NCBI GenBank assembly: GCA_031761405.1
Contig: JASEVX010000003.1
Span: 12,920,510-12,984,509 of the forward strand
Length of the DNA: 64,000 nt
Reading direction: 5' to 3'
Origin: Serripes groenlandicus
Taxonomy: Eukaryota > Mollusca > Bivalvia > Cardiida > Cardiidae
Of the stretch, positions 44,956-57,649 are shown piece after piece. How positions within the stretch are numbered: position 1 is the first letter of the stretch; each line of letters starts with the position of its first letter. Below the pieces are notes generated by a model that saw only the letters and a program-made list of their open reading frames with translations, was not told where the DNA came from and did not search any database. Position numbers and translations under genes: made by a program.

Positions 44956-45108
44956 CCATTTTATATCAAGAATGCATGATATAATACACAAACCAGGCCC
45001 GGCTTGAAGTTTAAAGGTGTTATTAGATTTGTTGTAGTATGTATGTATTGTGACATGCTTTTTGTATAAATTGTGGGAAATAAATAAAAAAAAAAATAAT
45101 AAAAATAA
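44110..45108 (+). mobile_element. Decayed LINE 3' end with A-rich tail
   Basis: Frame-broken pieces in the usual order of a LINE ORF2 C-terminus: SEEKWQTIFGEKMNWTTYYT with AFKST; then SYVETIEHLFWECRNTQIMW (zinc-finger RVT-type block); then TFNMFKIRLKKRIKL and DKKWRTFLDL. The WECRNTQ block is present twice in tandem (44330 and 44430), the second copy damaged. A 27-A run at 44928 and an A-rich end near 45085-45108 mark the 3' tail. No RT domain is left. Confidence 0.7.
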
Positions 45109-45289
45109 ACACTTGGCGCTCTAATCTGGTTAATACGTGAAACTGAACAGTTTACCCTTTCATTGATGACTTTTTAAAACTGTCCTGTCCAGATATGAAC
45201 TTTAAAGCATCAACAGCTAGTTATATGAATATGGAGAGAACAATGTCCAACTGAGCAGAAGGTCAGCTGGCACATCCAGATCACCTGAC

Positions 45290-46230
45290 ATTGTTGCCTT
45301 CACAAAATAGCTTCTAGCAGTCCATTGGTGAAGTAAATATCAGGATCTACCCTGTTGCTTCCAACTGTCTATTGGTTAAGTAAATACCAGGATCTAACCT
45401 GTTGCCTTCACACAATAGCTTCCAGCAGTCCAATGGTTAAGTAAATACATATATCTACCCTATTGCCTTCACAAAATAGCTTCCAGCAGTCCATTGGTGA
45501 AGTAAATACAAGGATCTACCTGTTGCCTTCACAAAAAAGCTTCAAGCAGTCCATTGGAGAAGTAAATACAAAGATCTGAACATGTTGCCTTCACAAAATA
45601 GCTTCCAGCAGTCCGTTGGTGAAGTAAATACAAGGATTTACCCTGTTGCCTTCACGAAATAGCTTCTAGCAGTCCTTTGGTGAAGTAAATACCAGGATAT
45701 AACCTTTTGCTTTCACAAAATAGCTTCCAGCAGTCCATTGGTTAAGTAAATACCAGGATCTAGCCTGTTGCCTTCACACAATAGCTTCCAGCAGTCCAAT
45801 GATTAAGTAAATACATAGATCTAGCCTGTTGCCTTCACAAAATAGCTTCCAACAGTCCATTGGTGAAGTAAATACAAGGATCTACCCTGTTGCCTTCACA
45901 AAATAGCTTCAAGCAGTCCATTGTTGAAGTAAATACAAAGATCTAAACCTGTTGCTTTCACAAAATAGCTTCCAGCAGTCCGTTGGTGAAATAAATACAA
46001 GGATTTACACTGTTGCCTTCACAAAATAGCTTCCAGCAGTGCTTTGGTGAAGTAAATACTAGGATATAACCTGTTGCCTTTACAAAACAGCTTCCAGCAG
46101 TCCATTGGTGAAGTAAATACAAGGATTTACCCTGTTGCCTTCACAAAATAGCTTCAAGCAGTCCATTGGTGAAATAAATACAAGGATTTACCCTGTGGCC
46201 TTCACAAAATAGGTTTCATAGAAACGGTTC
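45290..46230. repeat. 61-bp minisatellite
   Basis: About 15 copies of GTTGCCTTCACAAAATAGCT, TCCAGCAGTCCATTGGTGAA, GTAAATACAAGGATCTACCC. It is flanked on both sides (45195-45295 and 46250-46330) by copies of a CAACAGCTAGTTAYAT / GCTGGCACATCC segment. Confidence 0.92.
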
Positions 46231-46379
46231 CAGTAGTCAATAGGTCCTATACAGATATGCAACAGCTAGTTACATAAATATGAAGAAAACAATTTTTTCT
46301 GAGCAGTAGGGCCAGCCGGCACATACGGTTCAGCTGACCAGGATCTACCATGTTGCCTTCACAAAATAGATTCAAGCAA

Positions 46380-46600
46380 ACCCATAGTGAAGTAAATAGC
46401 TCAACGGTAACATCGACCAATTTATATACACTCTAGATACTCACCTCTCGCTCACGTTAAATAAATAGCTAAACGATAACATCGACCAATTTATACACAC
46501 ACTCTGATGCTCCATTCTCGCTCATGTTAAATAAATAGCTCAACGATAACATCAGCCAATGTATACACACTCTCTGATGCTCCATTCTCGTTCATGTTAA
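46380..46600. repeat. About 70-bp tandem repeat, three copies
   Basis: TAAATAGCTCAACGATAACA, TCGACCAATTTATACACACT and GATGCTCCATTCTCGCTCAT recur three times. Confidence 0.85.
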
Positions 46601-46609
46601 GGTTGATAA

Positions 46610-48360
46610 GCATTTAAACGTAATCAATTATTAATTAAATATCTGAACTATTGATAACTATTTAATGATGGAGAAACGGGAATATACCAATCAAACTGCA
46701 TACGGTGTATGATTGGGCTCTTTCCTGATCGCAAAGCCCCGTAGTTCGATATACCTGGGGCGTTACATATTTCGCCGTTTTGCAGTTACGGTAGCTTTTT
46801 ATGTTATATCATTACAATGAGGCAAAGCTACGAGCTGAGCTCCCTTTTATCTAAAATCAAACGCTTCGTCGTCCCTTGATTGCAACACTTACTCCGTGTT
46901 AACCGTATATTGTGTTATAATAGTGTTGCCCCCTGTTGACGATTCACGATCAGAGTAGTCTTTCCTTGTTTATGAGGAAAAACGTTAAATACGATATAGA
47001 GTAAGAAATATAAACACCATCATTAAAAAATAAATAACTGCATAAGATGCTGTTTCGCTAGTCGATTATTGACATTTAGATATGGAAGCGAATTTCAAAT
47101 TTCGTCCTTTTAAGTTATTGCTAATATAAGCGAAATTCATATTTCTAAGTTTAAGCTGCCATTTTATGTTATGGTATATGTACATATTCATAAAGGCTTC
47201 GTTGAAATTACTTAATGAAAAGGTACATTTTATTTTATGAATTTCGTAAATACTTCCATAATATGGAATTGTTTGAAATTAACTTCTTTTTCTTCAGGAG
47301 TTCAGTTATATAACGGCGATCGTTTCAGGAACTCATACGTTCCAGGAACTCATACGTTTCAGGAACCCATACGTTTCAAGAACCCATACGTTTCAAGAAC
47401 CCATACGTTTCAGGAATCCATACGTTTCAGGAACCCATACGTTTTAAGAACCCATACGTTTCAAGAACCCATACGTTTACTGACTTTTCCAACCCAATTC
47501 AATACAGAGCTGACATCCCACATAATATGTTTGCCCATTGAAGCAGAACCTATGACAATTTTTAGCATTAATTGAGACAGTGCATAAGAAAAGGTAAAAG
47601 TTGGCATTTCTGAAAAGTGTAGTATCAGATCATCTTGTCAAGCTGTTTAGTATTATCATAATCTACACAAGTTAACTGAAGTTTCTAAAAGTTTGTGCAA
47701 GTCATGTAAGCGGTTAAGATCTCATCAGCGCAATCTGATCTGATTATACACTATTAACAAAAGTCAAATTGTAACCTTTCCCGTGCACGAGCTAAATTAG
47801 TAAATTCATCCGAGACACTTTTATAAGAACAAAACATATATTAGTTTCTCACCTGGTTTTCGTCGGTTGTGTTCCGATGATCATATTTAAACGAAATCAT
47901 TTGTATATATAGGTCTAATTTTAATCTCAAATGCTTTCTTACCTTAGCAGCTTTAGTTTGTCCCTCTCCCCGAGAAAATAGGACTTGGTCGTTTTCCTGT
48001 TATGTGTTATCTTCAAAGTCGTTTGTTTCTAATATATCTAACTAGTGTAAACACATAATACAAATAGTAAATATACTTTTCTAGAAGTGTTGAAAACACT
48101 TTCGAGAAAATAGAAAATATGTGTTCGTTTTTTTTTTCTCTTACACTATTTAAGAAGGGACACTTACCAAAACTATCAAAGCACAAACAATCTAAACCTG
48201 CTGAAAGCAATGTAAATCACAAGTCTGAGTGAACATTAAACCTATGTGATCAATTCAGTGGAATTATAAGCCTGAGAAGTTCTCTGCACCAATGCCTTAT
48301 CGCTGTCCTTGATTCTTGTAAAGAATTTGTCTTAATTAAATCAACCATATTTAATCGTCT
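46610..48360. other. Intergenic stretch with one small array
   Basis: No gene recognised. At 47325-47478 a 17-bp unit (GTTTCAAGAACCCATAC) is repeated about nine times; the 112-codon plus frame across it is a product of that array. Confidence 0.5.
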
Positions 48361-48364
48361 CATG

Positions 48365-48840
48365 TTGAACACGTTACACATGCAAACTTATACGTTTTTC
48401 CATGAATGCCAACTTGTACGTTTAATCATAGACGGGCTTATATTTGATAGTCGAATGTTGAACACGTTACAAATGCCAACTTATACGATTTTCAATGAAT
48501 GGTCACATATATAATAATCTCATGTTGAACACCTTACAAATACCAACGTGTACGTTTAACCATGGACAGGCTCATATCTGATAGTCGAATGTTGAACACG
48601 TTACAAATACCAACTTGTACGTTTAACCATAGACGGGCTCATATTTTTTAGTCGAATGTTGAACACGTTACAAATACCAACTTGTACGTTTAACCATAGA
48701 CGGGCTCATATGTGATAGTCGAATGTTGAACACGTTACACATGCCAACTTGTACAGTAGTCCATGGACGAGCTCATATGTTATAGTCTTATATTGAACAC
48801 ATTAAATATACCAACGTGTACGTCTCTGTTGGTGAAATCA
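48365..48840. repeat. 67-bp minisatellite
   Basis: About seven copies of CCAACTTGTACGTTTAACCA, TAGACGGGCTCATATTTGAT, AGTCGAATGTTGAACACGTT, ACAAATA. Confidence 0.9.
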
Positions 48841-49008
48841 TTACTCATATAAGTGTCTCCTTTTGTAACGAGAATGCTGTCACAGATAACGACGTTTAAG
48901 TGATGATCATCTATTTAGTTAAAATTCCTATGCTTCTATCAACGTAACTAGTTTATCGCTGCTTGCACTGACACAGATCACAAGCGTTGCATTTGCAACA
49001 GGCCACTG

Positions 49009-49235
49009 TTAAACCCTTTCTCATACACAACAAATCTGAAAAAGACAACTTTAAATACAACTTCTAGAAACTATGAATACTATTTTGATGAAAATATAAT
49101 GACTGAACAAGGTTGAACACCTTGTGGCAAAATGAGTGTGCTCATAAAGAATTATTTCTCCTTTTGCCTCACTGTTTTCAAAAGTCGTCTGCTGCAGAGG
49201 CGTCAGAAAGCATCCATATATGAAAAAGGATAACT
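49009..49235. mobile_element. Diverged copy of the TTAA MITE family
   Basis: TTAAACCCTTTCTCATACA at the left, the hairpin words TTGTGGCAAAATGAG and ATTTCTCCTTTTGCCTCACT, TTTTCAAAAGTCGTCTGCTG, and a worn right end ATATATGAAAAAGGATAA. Confidence 0.65.
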
Positions 49236-49499
49236 CAATGCTAGAAAAGAGGTCATTACTTTTTTAAATAAATAATGTGTCATTTTCCTATTATTCCTGT
49301 TTGCAATGTATATATATGCTATAGAAAAGCTTTTGGTTATTGTTTCGAAAATGTTCGCAATATAACGTAGCGTATAACACACAGGCTCGAATCACACGGG
49401 ATCCGTAACAGATACATGTAGGCTAGATTCACACGGGATCCGTAACAGATACATGTAGGCTAGATTCACACGGGTTCCGTAACAGATACACGTAGACTA

Positions 49500-51935
49500 C
49501 ATGTATCTATTACGGAACCCGTCTGTTTCGAGTCTACATGTGTCTGTTACGGAACTCGTCTGTTTCGAGCCGGCATGCATCTATTACGTAACCCATTTGA
49601 TCCGAGCCTATATGTATATATTACGGAACCCGTGTATTTCGAGCCTAAATGCATCTGCTACGGAACCCGTGCGTTTCGAGCCTACATTCATCTGTTATGG
49701 AACCCGTCTGTTTCCGTCATGCATCTATGACGGAAAACGTGTGTTTCAAGCCTACATCCATTTGTAACGGAACCCATGTGTTTCGAGCCTACATGTATCT
49801 ATTACGAAGCCTGTGTGTTTTGAGCCTTCATGCATCTATTATGGAACCCGTATGTTTCGAGCCTACATGCATCTGTTACGGAACCCGTGTGTTTCGAGCC
49901 TACATGTATCTGTTACGGAACCCGTCTGTTTCGAGCCTACATGCATCTATTACGGAACCCGTGTGTTTCGAGCCTACATGCATCTATTACGGAACCCGTG
50001 TGTTTCGAGCCTACATGCATCTGTTACGGAACCCGTGCGTTTCGAGCCTACATGCATCTGTTACGGAACCCGTGTGTTTCGAGCCTACATGTATCTAGTA
50101 CGAAACCCGTGTGTTTCGAGCCTGCATACATCTGTTACGGAACCCGTGTGTTTCGAGCCTACATGCACCTATTACGGAACCCGTGTGTTTCGAGCCTACA
50201 TGTATCTGTTACGGAACCCGTGTGTTTCGAGCCTACATGTATCTGTTACGGAACCCGCGTGTTTCGAGCCTACATGTATATGTTACGGAACCCGTGTGTT
50301 TCGAGCCTACATGCACCTGTTACGGAACCCGTGTGTTTTGAGCCTATATGCATCTATTACGGAACCCGTTTGTTTCGAGACTATATATGCATCTGTTACG
50401 GTACCCTTGTTTTTCGAGACTACATGTATCTACTACGGAACCCGTGTGTTTCGAGCCTACATGCATCTATAACGGTACCCGTGTGTTTCGAGCCAACATG
50501 TATCTTTTACGGAACCCGTGTGTTTCGAGCTTATATGCATCTATTACGGAACCCATGTGTTTCGAGCCTATATGCATCTGTTACGGAACCCGTGTGTTTC
50601 GAGCCTTCATGTATCTGTTACGGAACCCGTCTGTTTCGAGCCTACATGTATCTATTGCGGCACTCGTGTGTTTCGAGCCTACATGCATCTGTTACGGAAC
50701 CCGTGTGTTTCGAGCCTACATGCACCTATTACGGAACCCGTGTGTTTCGAGCCTACATGTATCTGTTACGGAACCCGTGTGTTTCGAGCCTACATGTATC
50801 TGTTACGGAACCCGTGTGTTTTGAGCCTACATGTATCTGTTACGGAACCCGTGTGTTTCGAGCCTACATGTATCTGTTACGGAACCCGTGTGTTTCGAGC
50901 CCACATGTATCTGTTACGGAACCCGTGTGTTTCGAGCCTACATGCACCTGTTACGGAACCCGTGTGTTTTGAGCCTACATGCACCTGTTACGGAACCCGT
51001 TTGTTTCGAGCCAATATATGCATCTGTTACGGTACCCTTGTGTTTCGAGCCTACATGTATTTAGTACGGAACCCGTATGTTTCGAGCCTACATGCATCTA
51101 TAACGGTACCCGTGTGTTTCGAGCCAACATGTATCTTTTACGGAACCCGTGTTTCGAGCCTACATGCATCTATAACGGTACCCTTGTGTTTCGAGCCTAC
51201 ATGTATCTAGTACGGAACTCGTGTGTTTCGAGCCTACATGCATCTATAACGGTACCCGTGTGTTTCGAGCCAACATGTATCTTTCACGGAACCCGTGTGT
51301 TTCGAGCCTATATGCATCTGTTACGGAACCCGTGTGTTTCGAGCCTACATGCATCTGTTACGGAACCCGTCTGTTTCGAGCCGTCATGCATCTGTTACGG
51401 AACCCGTGTGTTTCGAGCCTACATGCATCTGTTACGGCACTCGTGTGTTTCGAGCCTACATGCATCTGTTACGGAACCCGTGTGTTTCGAGCCTACATGT
51501 ATCTGTTACGGAACCCGTGTGTTTCGAGCCTACATGTATTTATTACGCTACCCTGGTGTTTCGAGCCTACATGCATCTATAACGGTACCCGTGTGTTTCG
51601 AGCCAACATTTATCCTTTACGGAACTTGTGTGTTTCGAGCTTATATGCATCTATTACGGAACCCATGTGTTTCGAGCCTATATGCATCTGTTACGGAACC
51701 CGTGTGTTTCGAGCCTACATGTATCTGTTATGGAACCCGTGTGTTTCGAGCCTACATGTATTTATTACGCTTCCCGTGTGTTTCGAGCCTACATGCATCT
51801 ATTACGGAACCCGTGTGTTTCGAGACTACATACATCTATTACGGAACCCGTGTGTTTCGAGCCCACATGCATCTGTTATGGAACCCGTTAGATCCGAGCC
51901 TGCATGTACCTGTTACGGAGCCCGTGTGTTTCTAG
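49500..51935 (+). repeat. 37-bp minisatellite, about 66 copies, open in all three frames
   Basis: The unit is TGTTACGGAACCCGTGTGTT followed by TCGAGCCTACATGCATC. Because 37 leaves remainder 1 when divided by 3, each frame passes through the unit's three phases and repeats every 111 nt (37 residues). None of the three phases has a stop, so overlapping plus-strand frames of up to 380 codons exist. Variant units (ATCTATAACGGTACCCGTG with GAGCCAACAT at about 50467, 51102, 51242, 51582) show higher-order duplication. The frames look like a result of composition and not of selection. Confidence 0.95.
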
Positions 51936-51969
51936 ATGTAGGCACTAAGGATACATCTAGCTAAAGTGT

Positions 51970-53740
51970 GTTTCAAAAATGCATTTTGTGCGGCTAATAT
52001 CAGAGTCGCAATAATGCGAAGATTAGTGTAGTAGGTACGTATTGACAAGAACTGTCATTTCAGAACAGTAAAGGTTCAGATCAGTTTGTACATCTGCTCC
52101 GTTTTGTCAAACTCTACACTCGTTGACAGAAATATCTAACATGCTTATATTAGTAATATGTGGACAGTATAGATATTTATCAGACTGTACGGATGCACAT
52201 ACTTATCTGGATCTTCACTGCTGACAAAAGCTAACTGGTATCTTTTCGCATGGATGACACCAAAATAACAGGTGTCAAATGGCTGTGCCTTGTGTGCACC
52301 CATGATGTAAAGTTTAATGTAAATCGTCAGCAATTAAACGTACACATCGTTTCACAAACCATTGGGGTCACCCAATTCGGTACTAACCGCGATGGATGGA
52401 ACATATTATAGTGAACATGCGACCACTGCACCAATAATGCTATTGAAATCGGCTCAGTGCATATCCTGGGTAAGTTACCAGTACTTTTGGTCCATTTATC
52501 CTGAGACGAGCCAGTCTATCGTACTGCTAACCCTGCAACCCTGAGCGACAAGGGAGCAGCCATTTCTACTTGTTTTAAAGTATTTGGTATGACTCGGCCG
52601 GGGATCAAACACACGATGTCTCGCCCCGGAGACGGAAGCATTACCACTGCACCTCCGAAGCGGTCACCATTGGTGTGACGCTCGACACAATTTGCAACAC
52701 GACTTTGTATGAGTGGATTATAAATCGGTCAGGCGATTGATTTACTATGGTGAGTCGAATATAACCTTATTATCATCATCACATGGGAAATGTTTTGTAA
52801 CCCAGTTTAGTTGGTTACGACGAGGGCTATCACTCCAGTGGTTTGAACTCCACCTTGGCCTTTTGTTTTTATCTTTTGATAAATGACATCCGTCGTTCAC
52901 TAAAATGCGGTTTAATCAGGTATCTGTGGTGTGTGGCGTGCTGTCAATAGAATGTCAGAAAACGCATAGTAATGTGAACGGACCACCGTAATTTAATTAA
53001 AAATATGTTGAAAATAGTTTGAATCGCTTAATAATCAAAACCAGAGATGAATAAGGGAGAGATTACTATTACTGAAGCACGAACATACTGAAAACAGTGT
53101 GAAAATTAGGAATTAGTCTATCGACTATTAATCCCCTTTCTTCGCAGTGTTTTCAGTATTTATTATTTTCCAACGACACGTTTTATTAAGGTATTATTTG
53201 AAACTTCCACTTAAGGACGTGAACTTCAGTTAAATTTAATCCTTAATATGATATTATTGACACCAATACATATAATAAACGGTGTAGGTCTAGACCTGGA
53301 TATACAGATTAGCAAATCTTATCTTGGAATATACTGTTTCCATTTAATTGTCAAAGCTTTTTACAAAGTTGCTCTACACTGATCCAAAAAATATATACAT
53401 ATAACAGTACATCTTTTCTATCGTAGTAAGTTATTTCACACGAACGAAACTGAGCATAACATAATGTGAACATTATCTGTATAACTATATGTATGCGTTT
53501 TATAATAAACTCTTGTTGGCACAACTTTCTTTGAAAGTAGTATAGGTAGGCCACATATTTGGAATAAACTCAATTGATAAATGAACCTAGGACACAAATA
53601 AACACCATGGCAAAGCTAGCTTAAGTTTTGTCGGAATTCCAGTTTGACACAGCTAAACATCTAATTACTTCATTCTGTCAACGTATACGGACACCTTTAC
53701 GTACGTCTGTTTTCAGACGTGATACATTTTGGATGCACAT
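51970..53740. other. Intergenic stretch with one SINE, nothing else recognised
   Basis: Apart from the SINE at 52450-52680, no coding or structural signal was recognised. Confidence 0.4.
52450..52680 (-). mobile_element. tRNA-derived SINE with core domain
   Basis: On the minus strand the head has GGAGGTGCAGTGGTAATGC (A box) and TGTTTGATCCCCGGCC (B box). It is followed by GTCATACCAAATAC, AAGTAGAAATGGCTGCTCCC and TTGTCGCTCAGGGTTGCAGG. It is the same family as 15108-15300. Confidence 0.65.
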
Positions 53741-53749
53741 GTAGCCTCC

Positions 53750-54600
53750 CCCTCCCTAAATGTATTGTGGTATATAATGATATATAAGTGTATTTCCAAC
53801 ATAGATGGCACAGGTTTCTTTATAGTTATGATTATTGAAGGCTAAAGATCTAGTTGGCTATAATAGTATATAATCAAAGTGTGTTTCCAATCTAGATGGC
53901 ACAGGGGTCTGTATTATTATGACTAGTGAAGGGTAAATATCTAGTGGGCTATAATAATATATAATATAATGATATATAATCAAAGTGTTTGTCCAACCTA
54001 TGTGGCACAGCATTCATTACATTTATGACTATTGAAGGCTAAATATATAGTGGGCTATGATGATATATAAACAAAGTGTGTTTCCAATCTAGATGGCAAT
54101 TGATGGCTAATGACCAAGTGGGCTATACTAATATATAATATAAGTATGTTTCCAATCTAGATGGCACATGAGTCTTTATAGAGATCTATTGGGCTATAAT
54201 AATATATCATCAAAGAGTGTTTTCATCCTAGATGGCACAGTATTCTTTATAGTTATGACTATTGAAGGATAAAGATCTAGTAGGCTATAATGATATATAC
54301 TCTAAGTGTGTGTCCAACCTAGAAATGGCACAGGTTTCTTTATAGTTATGACTATTGAAGGATAAAGATGTAGTGGGCTATAATGATATAAAATCAAAGT
54401 GTGTTGACAACCTAGTTGGCACAATATTCTTTATAGTTATGACTATTGAAGGCTAAATATCTATTGGGCTATAATGGTATATAGTTTAAGTGTGTTTTCA
54501 ACCTGGAAATGTCACAGATTTCTTCAAAGTCGTGACTCTTGAAGGCTAAAGATCTAGTGGGCTATAATGATATATAATCTACGTGTATTTTCAACCTCAT
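53750..54600. repeat. About 90-bp minisatellite
   Basis: About nine diverged copies of GTGTTTCCAATCTAGATGGC, ACAGGTTTCTTTATAGTTAT, GACTATTGAAGGCTAAAGAT, CTAGTGGGCTATAATGATAT. Confidence 0.9.
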
Positions 54601-54859
54601 ATAATTGTATACATGAATGGAATAATCAAAGTTTAATGAAACAAAAATTAAATATTACATAAAATTTGGAAGTTTTCGTCGCTAACAAATAGAAGTACAG
54701 CTTTCTAGTTCTAACATCTAAACGTTGTATAATACTTGGCCGAATAAACAATCCTAGCTGTGAGACAAAAATATTATAAACAAATTCATAGATGAATAGA
54801 AGAATACATAAATAAATGATTAGATTAAAGTTTTTTGAGATGTGCCTAATTGATTAGGA

Positions 54860-55640
54860 GGAGATATCATTTGAAACTAAAAGTTTAATTTACCCATTTG
54901 CTGATGCCGCCTGGTAACTATGTTCTTTAACAAATCAATATGGCTTAAACAATTATCAAAAGGGTGACTGAGACAAGCACTTACATTTGTTTAGAGTTTT
55001 AACCTTTTGTGATTTAGCCCTAATTTGATTAGGTCTCGCTGCTCTTCTTTCATCCAATATTGTTTGAATAATTTTCGTAGTGAGTCACTAAATGAACCTT
55101 TCCACTAAATAACCTTTAAATCGGACAAGCGGATTTAGAGGAGAGGAATTTTAGATATTGGGCATTTTACTCCCTTTTAAATACCGCACAATCATAAGCT
55201 CTATGTGTAACTTTGAACATAATTAAGAAAATGACCTCCAAAAGAACATTCCTTTATTTGTTATCCAGTGGATAAGGATGAGAAGTCATTTGAAGCTAAA
55301 AGTTCAATTTCGCGTTTTCAGATGCCACCTGGATTCTAATACTTTCAACCAATCAATAAGACTTAAAAAGTGTAGAAGGTCACTGAATGAACAGTTCTGC
55401 TAAATTATCTTTAAATCAGAGAAGCAGTTCGTTTAAATGTAGTTTTAATCTTTTGTAATTTTGCCCCTTTTCTTATGCCGCCTTATTGCCCTGTTTAGCA
55501 ACAAATCAATATGATTGTATGTGTAGATAATATATAAAGTACCTGTCTTCCACAGTTTATTGGTATCAGACAAGCTTATTCAGAAGATAATTTTTTAAAA
55601 ATTGGGAAATTTTACCCTTTTTGATACCGCAGCAAGTTCT
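54860..55640. repeat. About 190-bp diverged tandem repeat, four copies
   Basis: Recurring words in fixed order: TTTTGCCCTTTTYTTATGCCG-type block, CAATATGGCTTAAAC, GGTCACTGAATGAAC, CTAAATTATCTTTAAATCAG, AGAAGC. A related single copy is near 5880-6200. Confidence 0.65.
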
Positions 55641-55649
55641 CCGTAGAAA

Positions 55650-55910
55650 ATAAATATACCGCGCAATTTCTTCTTTTGCCACACTATTTCTTAAAAACGA
55701 TCTGCATTAGAGGCGTCACAAATAGTCTGTATGTGGGTAAGAGTTGATTTCTTAGGTTTGTTTTCCTGAATATTTTAATATAGCTTAAACATATATTGTC
55801 GCAAAAGGAGATGTTGATCTTTATGAGCAATATCATTAATTTAGCCGCAACGTTTTCAAAAGTTGTCTACTGCAAATGCATCTGCAAGTGGCAAAAAATA
55901 TATCACAATC
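55650..55910. mobile_element. Two fragments of the TTAA MITE family
   Basis: AATTTCTTCTTTTGCCACAC with CTGTATGTGGGTAAGAGTT at 55665-55745, and GTCGCAAAAGGAGATG with TTTTCAAAAGTTGTCTACTG and CATCTGCAAGTGGCAAAA at 55798-55895. Confidence 0.5.
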
Positions 55911-56810
55911 AAATCTACTTTGCCAGCAGAAATACACGTTGCTTATCTATTTCTGTTAAAGAGGTAAAAAGGGGTTACACTTTACATAGGGTAAGGCTGT
56001 TCGGGCAGTGGCGTATAAACTTGAGTATATAGGGGGTGGTGCGTAGTGATATCCTAATTCTTTATTACACTTAAATATGATATTTACACATTCAGAGAAT
56101 TGTAATTGTATTAGGTTTCCTAGAATAAATGGGCTTTGTTTTACTTCTTTGACTTTTGCTTACGTTTGCATTTGTAATTCAGTCTAGAATGTTTTGCATT
56201 TTACTTTTTGGGCGAACTGATTTTCGTGTCCTCAGCCATTTACATCACGTGACTTCAAAATTTCACCTGGAACTATGGTAGCCTTGCTTTGCAATTCTAC
56301 CAAAATTCATACATACATAATGATACTCTTAATCTTGTCTTTTGTAACGAGATACTAATTAACTGGGAAGAGTAGCCTTATTATTTGCTGTAGCTACATA
56401 ACTGTTTACTTACGAATGAAGACTCTTGATTGTTGTTTGGTTACATTATTTTAACTTATCTATAATCCATTTGTTGCCACAATCCAAAAAGTAGAAATTT
56501 CAGTTTTGGAGTCAGAAGCGAGACAAAATATTTACACATTTACATACACTACTTATCTTCAACGTGAATCAATACGTTGTTTCTTATATATATATATGTA
56601 TATGTTATACTTATTCATATACTTATACATACACACATACATAAACATATGTATTCACATATAAATGCTCATAAACATACATACAAGCATACACATCAAA
56701 GAAAATAAATTGTAGAGTCATATTATGAAAAGGCCAAGCCTCATCACGAGCACAGCGCCTATAATGGGTCTAAGCTGTAGATATGTGACTACCTTGTTTA
56801 AGTAATCTGT
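55910..56810. other. Non-coding stretch, nothing recognised
   Basis: AT-rich, with a short TATA/CATA-rich run near 56580-56700. No gene seen. Confidence 0.35.
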
Positions 56811-56814
56811 TACA

Positions 56815-57640
56815 AGCTGTAATAATAATAATTTGGCCTAGATATCACCAGGACAAACATTCTAACAAAGTTTCAAGATGCTGAAGCAAAGATTGAGGTA
56901 AACAAATTTTTCGCAAATGTTTCTAAGTGACCTCGTTTTTTTTTTATCTAACATGATCTTTATTCGAATTAAGCCTAGATTACACCAAAACACACATTCT
57001 GACAAAATTTCAACAAAAATTAAAAGTGAAGCATTCAAAATGTCTGAGTGTTTACAAGATGTTTCTTCAATCTGGTCTAGTGACATAGTTTTTGACCCAC
57101 CATGACCCTTATTTTTACTACTGTAACTAGGCCTAGATATTGTCAAGACAAACATTCTGACAAAGTTTCAAGCTGCTGAAGGAAAAGTGTGGTTTCTAGA
57201 TTGTTAACAAGATTTTCCTTCAGATTGGTGAAGTGACCTAGTTTATGACCTAGTTTATGACATGACATGACCTATATTTGAACTTGGCCTAAATACGCTA
57301 AGATAACATCAAGACAATTATCCTTACAAAGTTTCTACATGCTAAAGATAAAAATGCAGCCTCCAGAGTATTAACAAGATTTTCTTTCAATTTAAACTTG
57401 TGACCTAGTTTTTGAACTCACATGACCAAGTTTCAGCCTTGGCCTAGATATCACCAAGACAAACATTCTGACAGTTATTCAACTCACAGGACCAAGTTTA
57501 TAACTTGGCCAAGATTTGATGGAGATGAATTTCTGATAAACTTTCATTCATAGTGAATGTTGTAAAATGTTGCCTGTAGAGAGTTCACAAGGCAATTGTT
57601 GATGGCGTGTAACCAAAGGACATCATACAAAATGTGATCA
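56815..57640. repeat. 135-165 bp tandem repeat (GACCTAGTTTTTGA / CTTGGCCTAGATATCACCAA)
   Basis: About five diverged copies of a unit with GTGACCTAGTTTTTGACC, CATGACC, AACTTGGCCTAGATATCACC, AAGACAAACATTCTGACAAA, GTTTCAAGATGCTGAA. I recall closely similar repeats as widespread in mollusc and other invertebrate genomes; this was not checked here. Confidence 0.8.
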
Positions 57641-57649
57641 TGAAAAGCA

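Noticed and set aside
49501..51964. Overlapping plus-strand frames up to 380 codons
   Set aside because: They are produced by the 37-bp minisatellite, exist in all three phases, and have no domain, signal or splice context. Reported as an array only.
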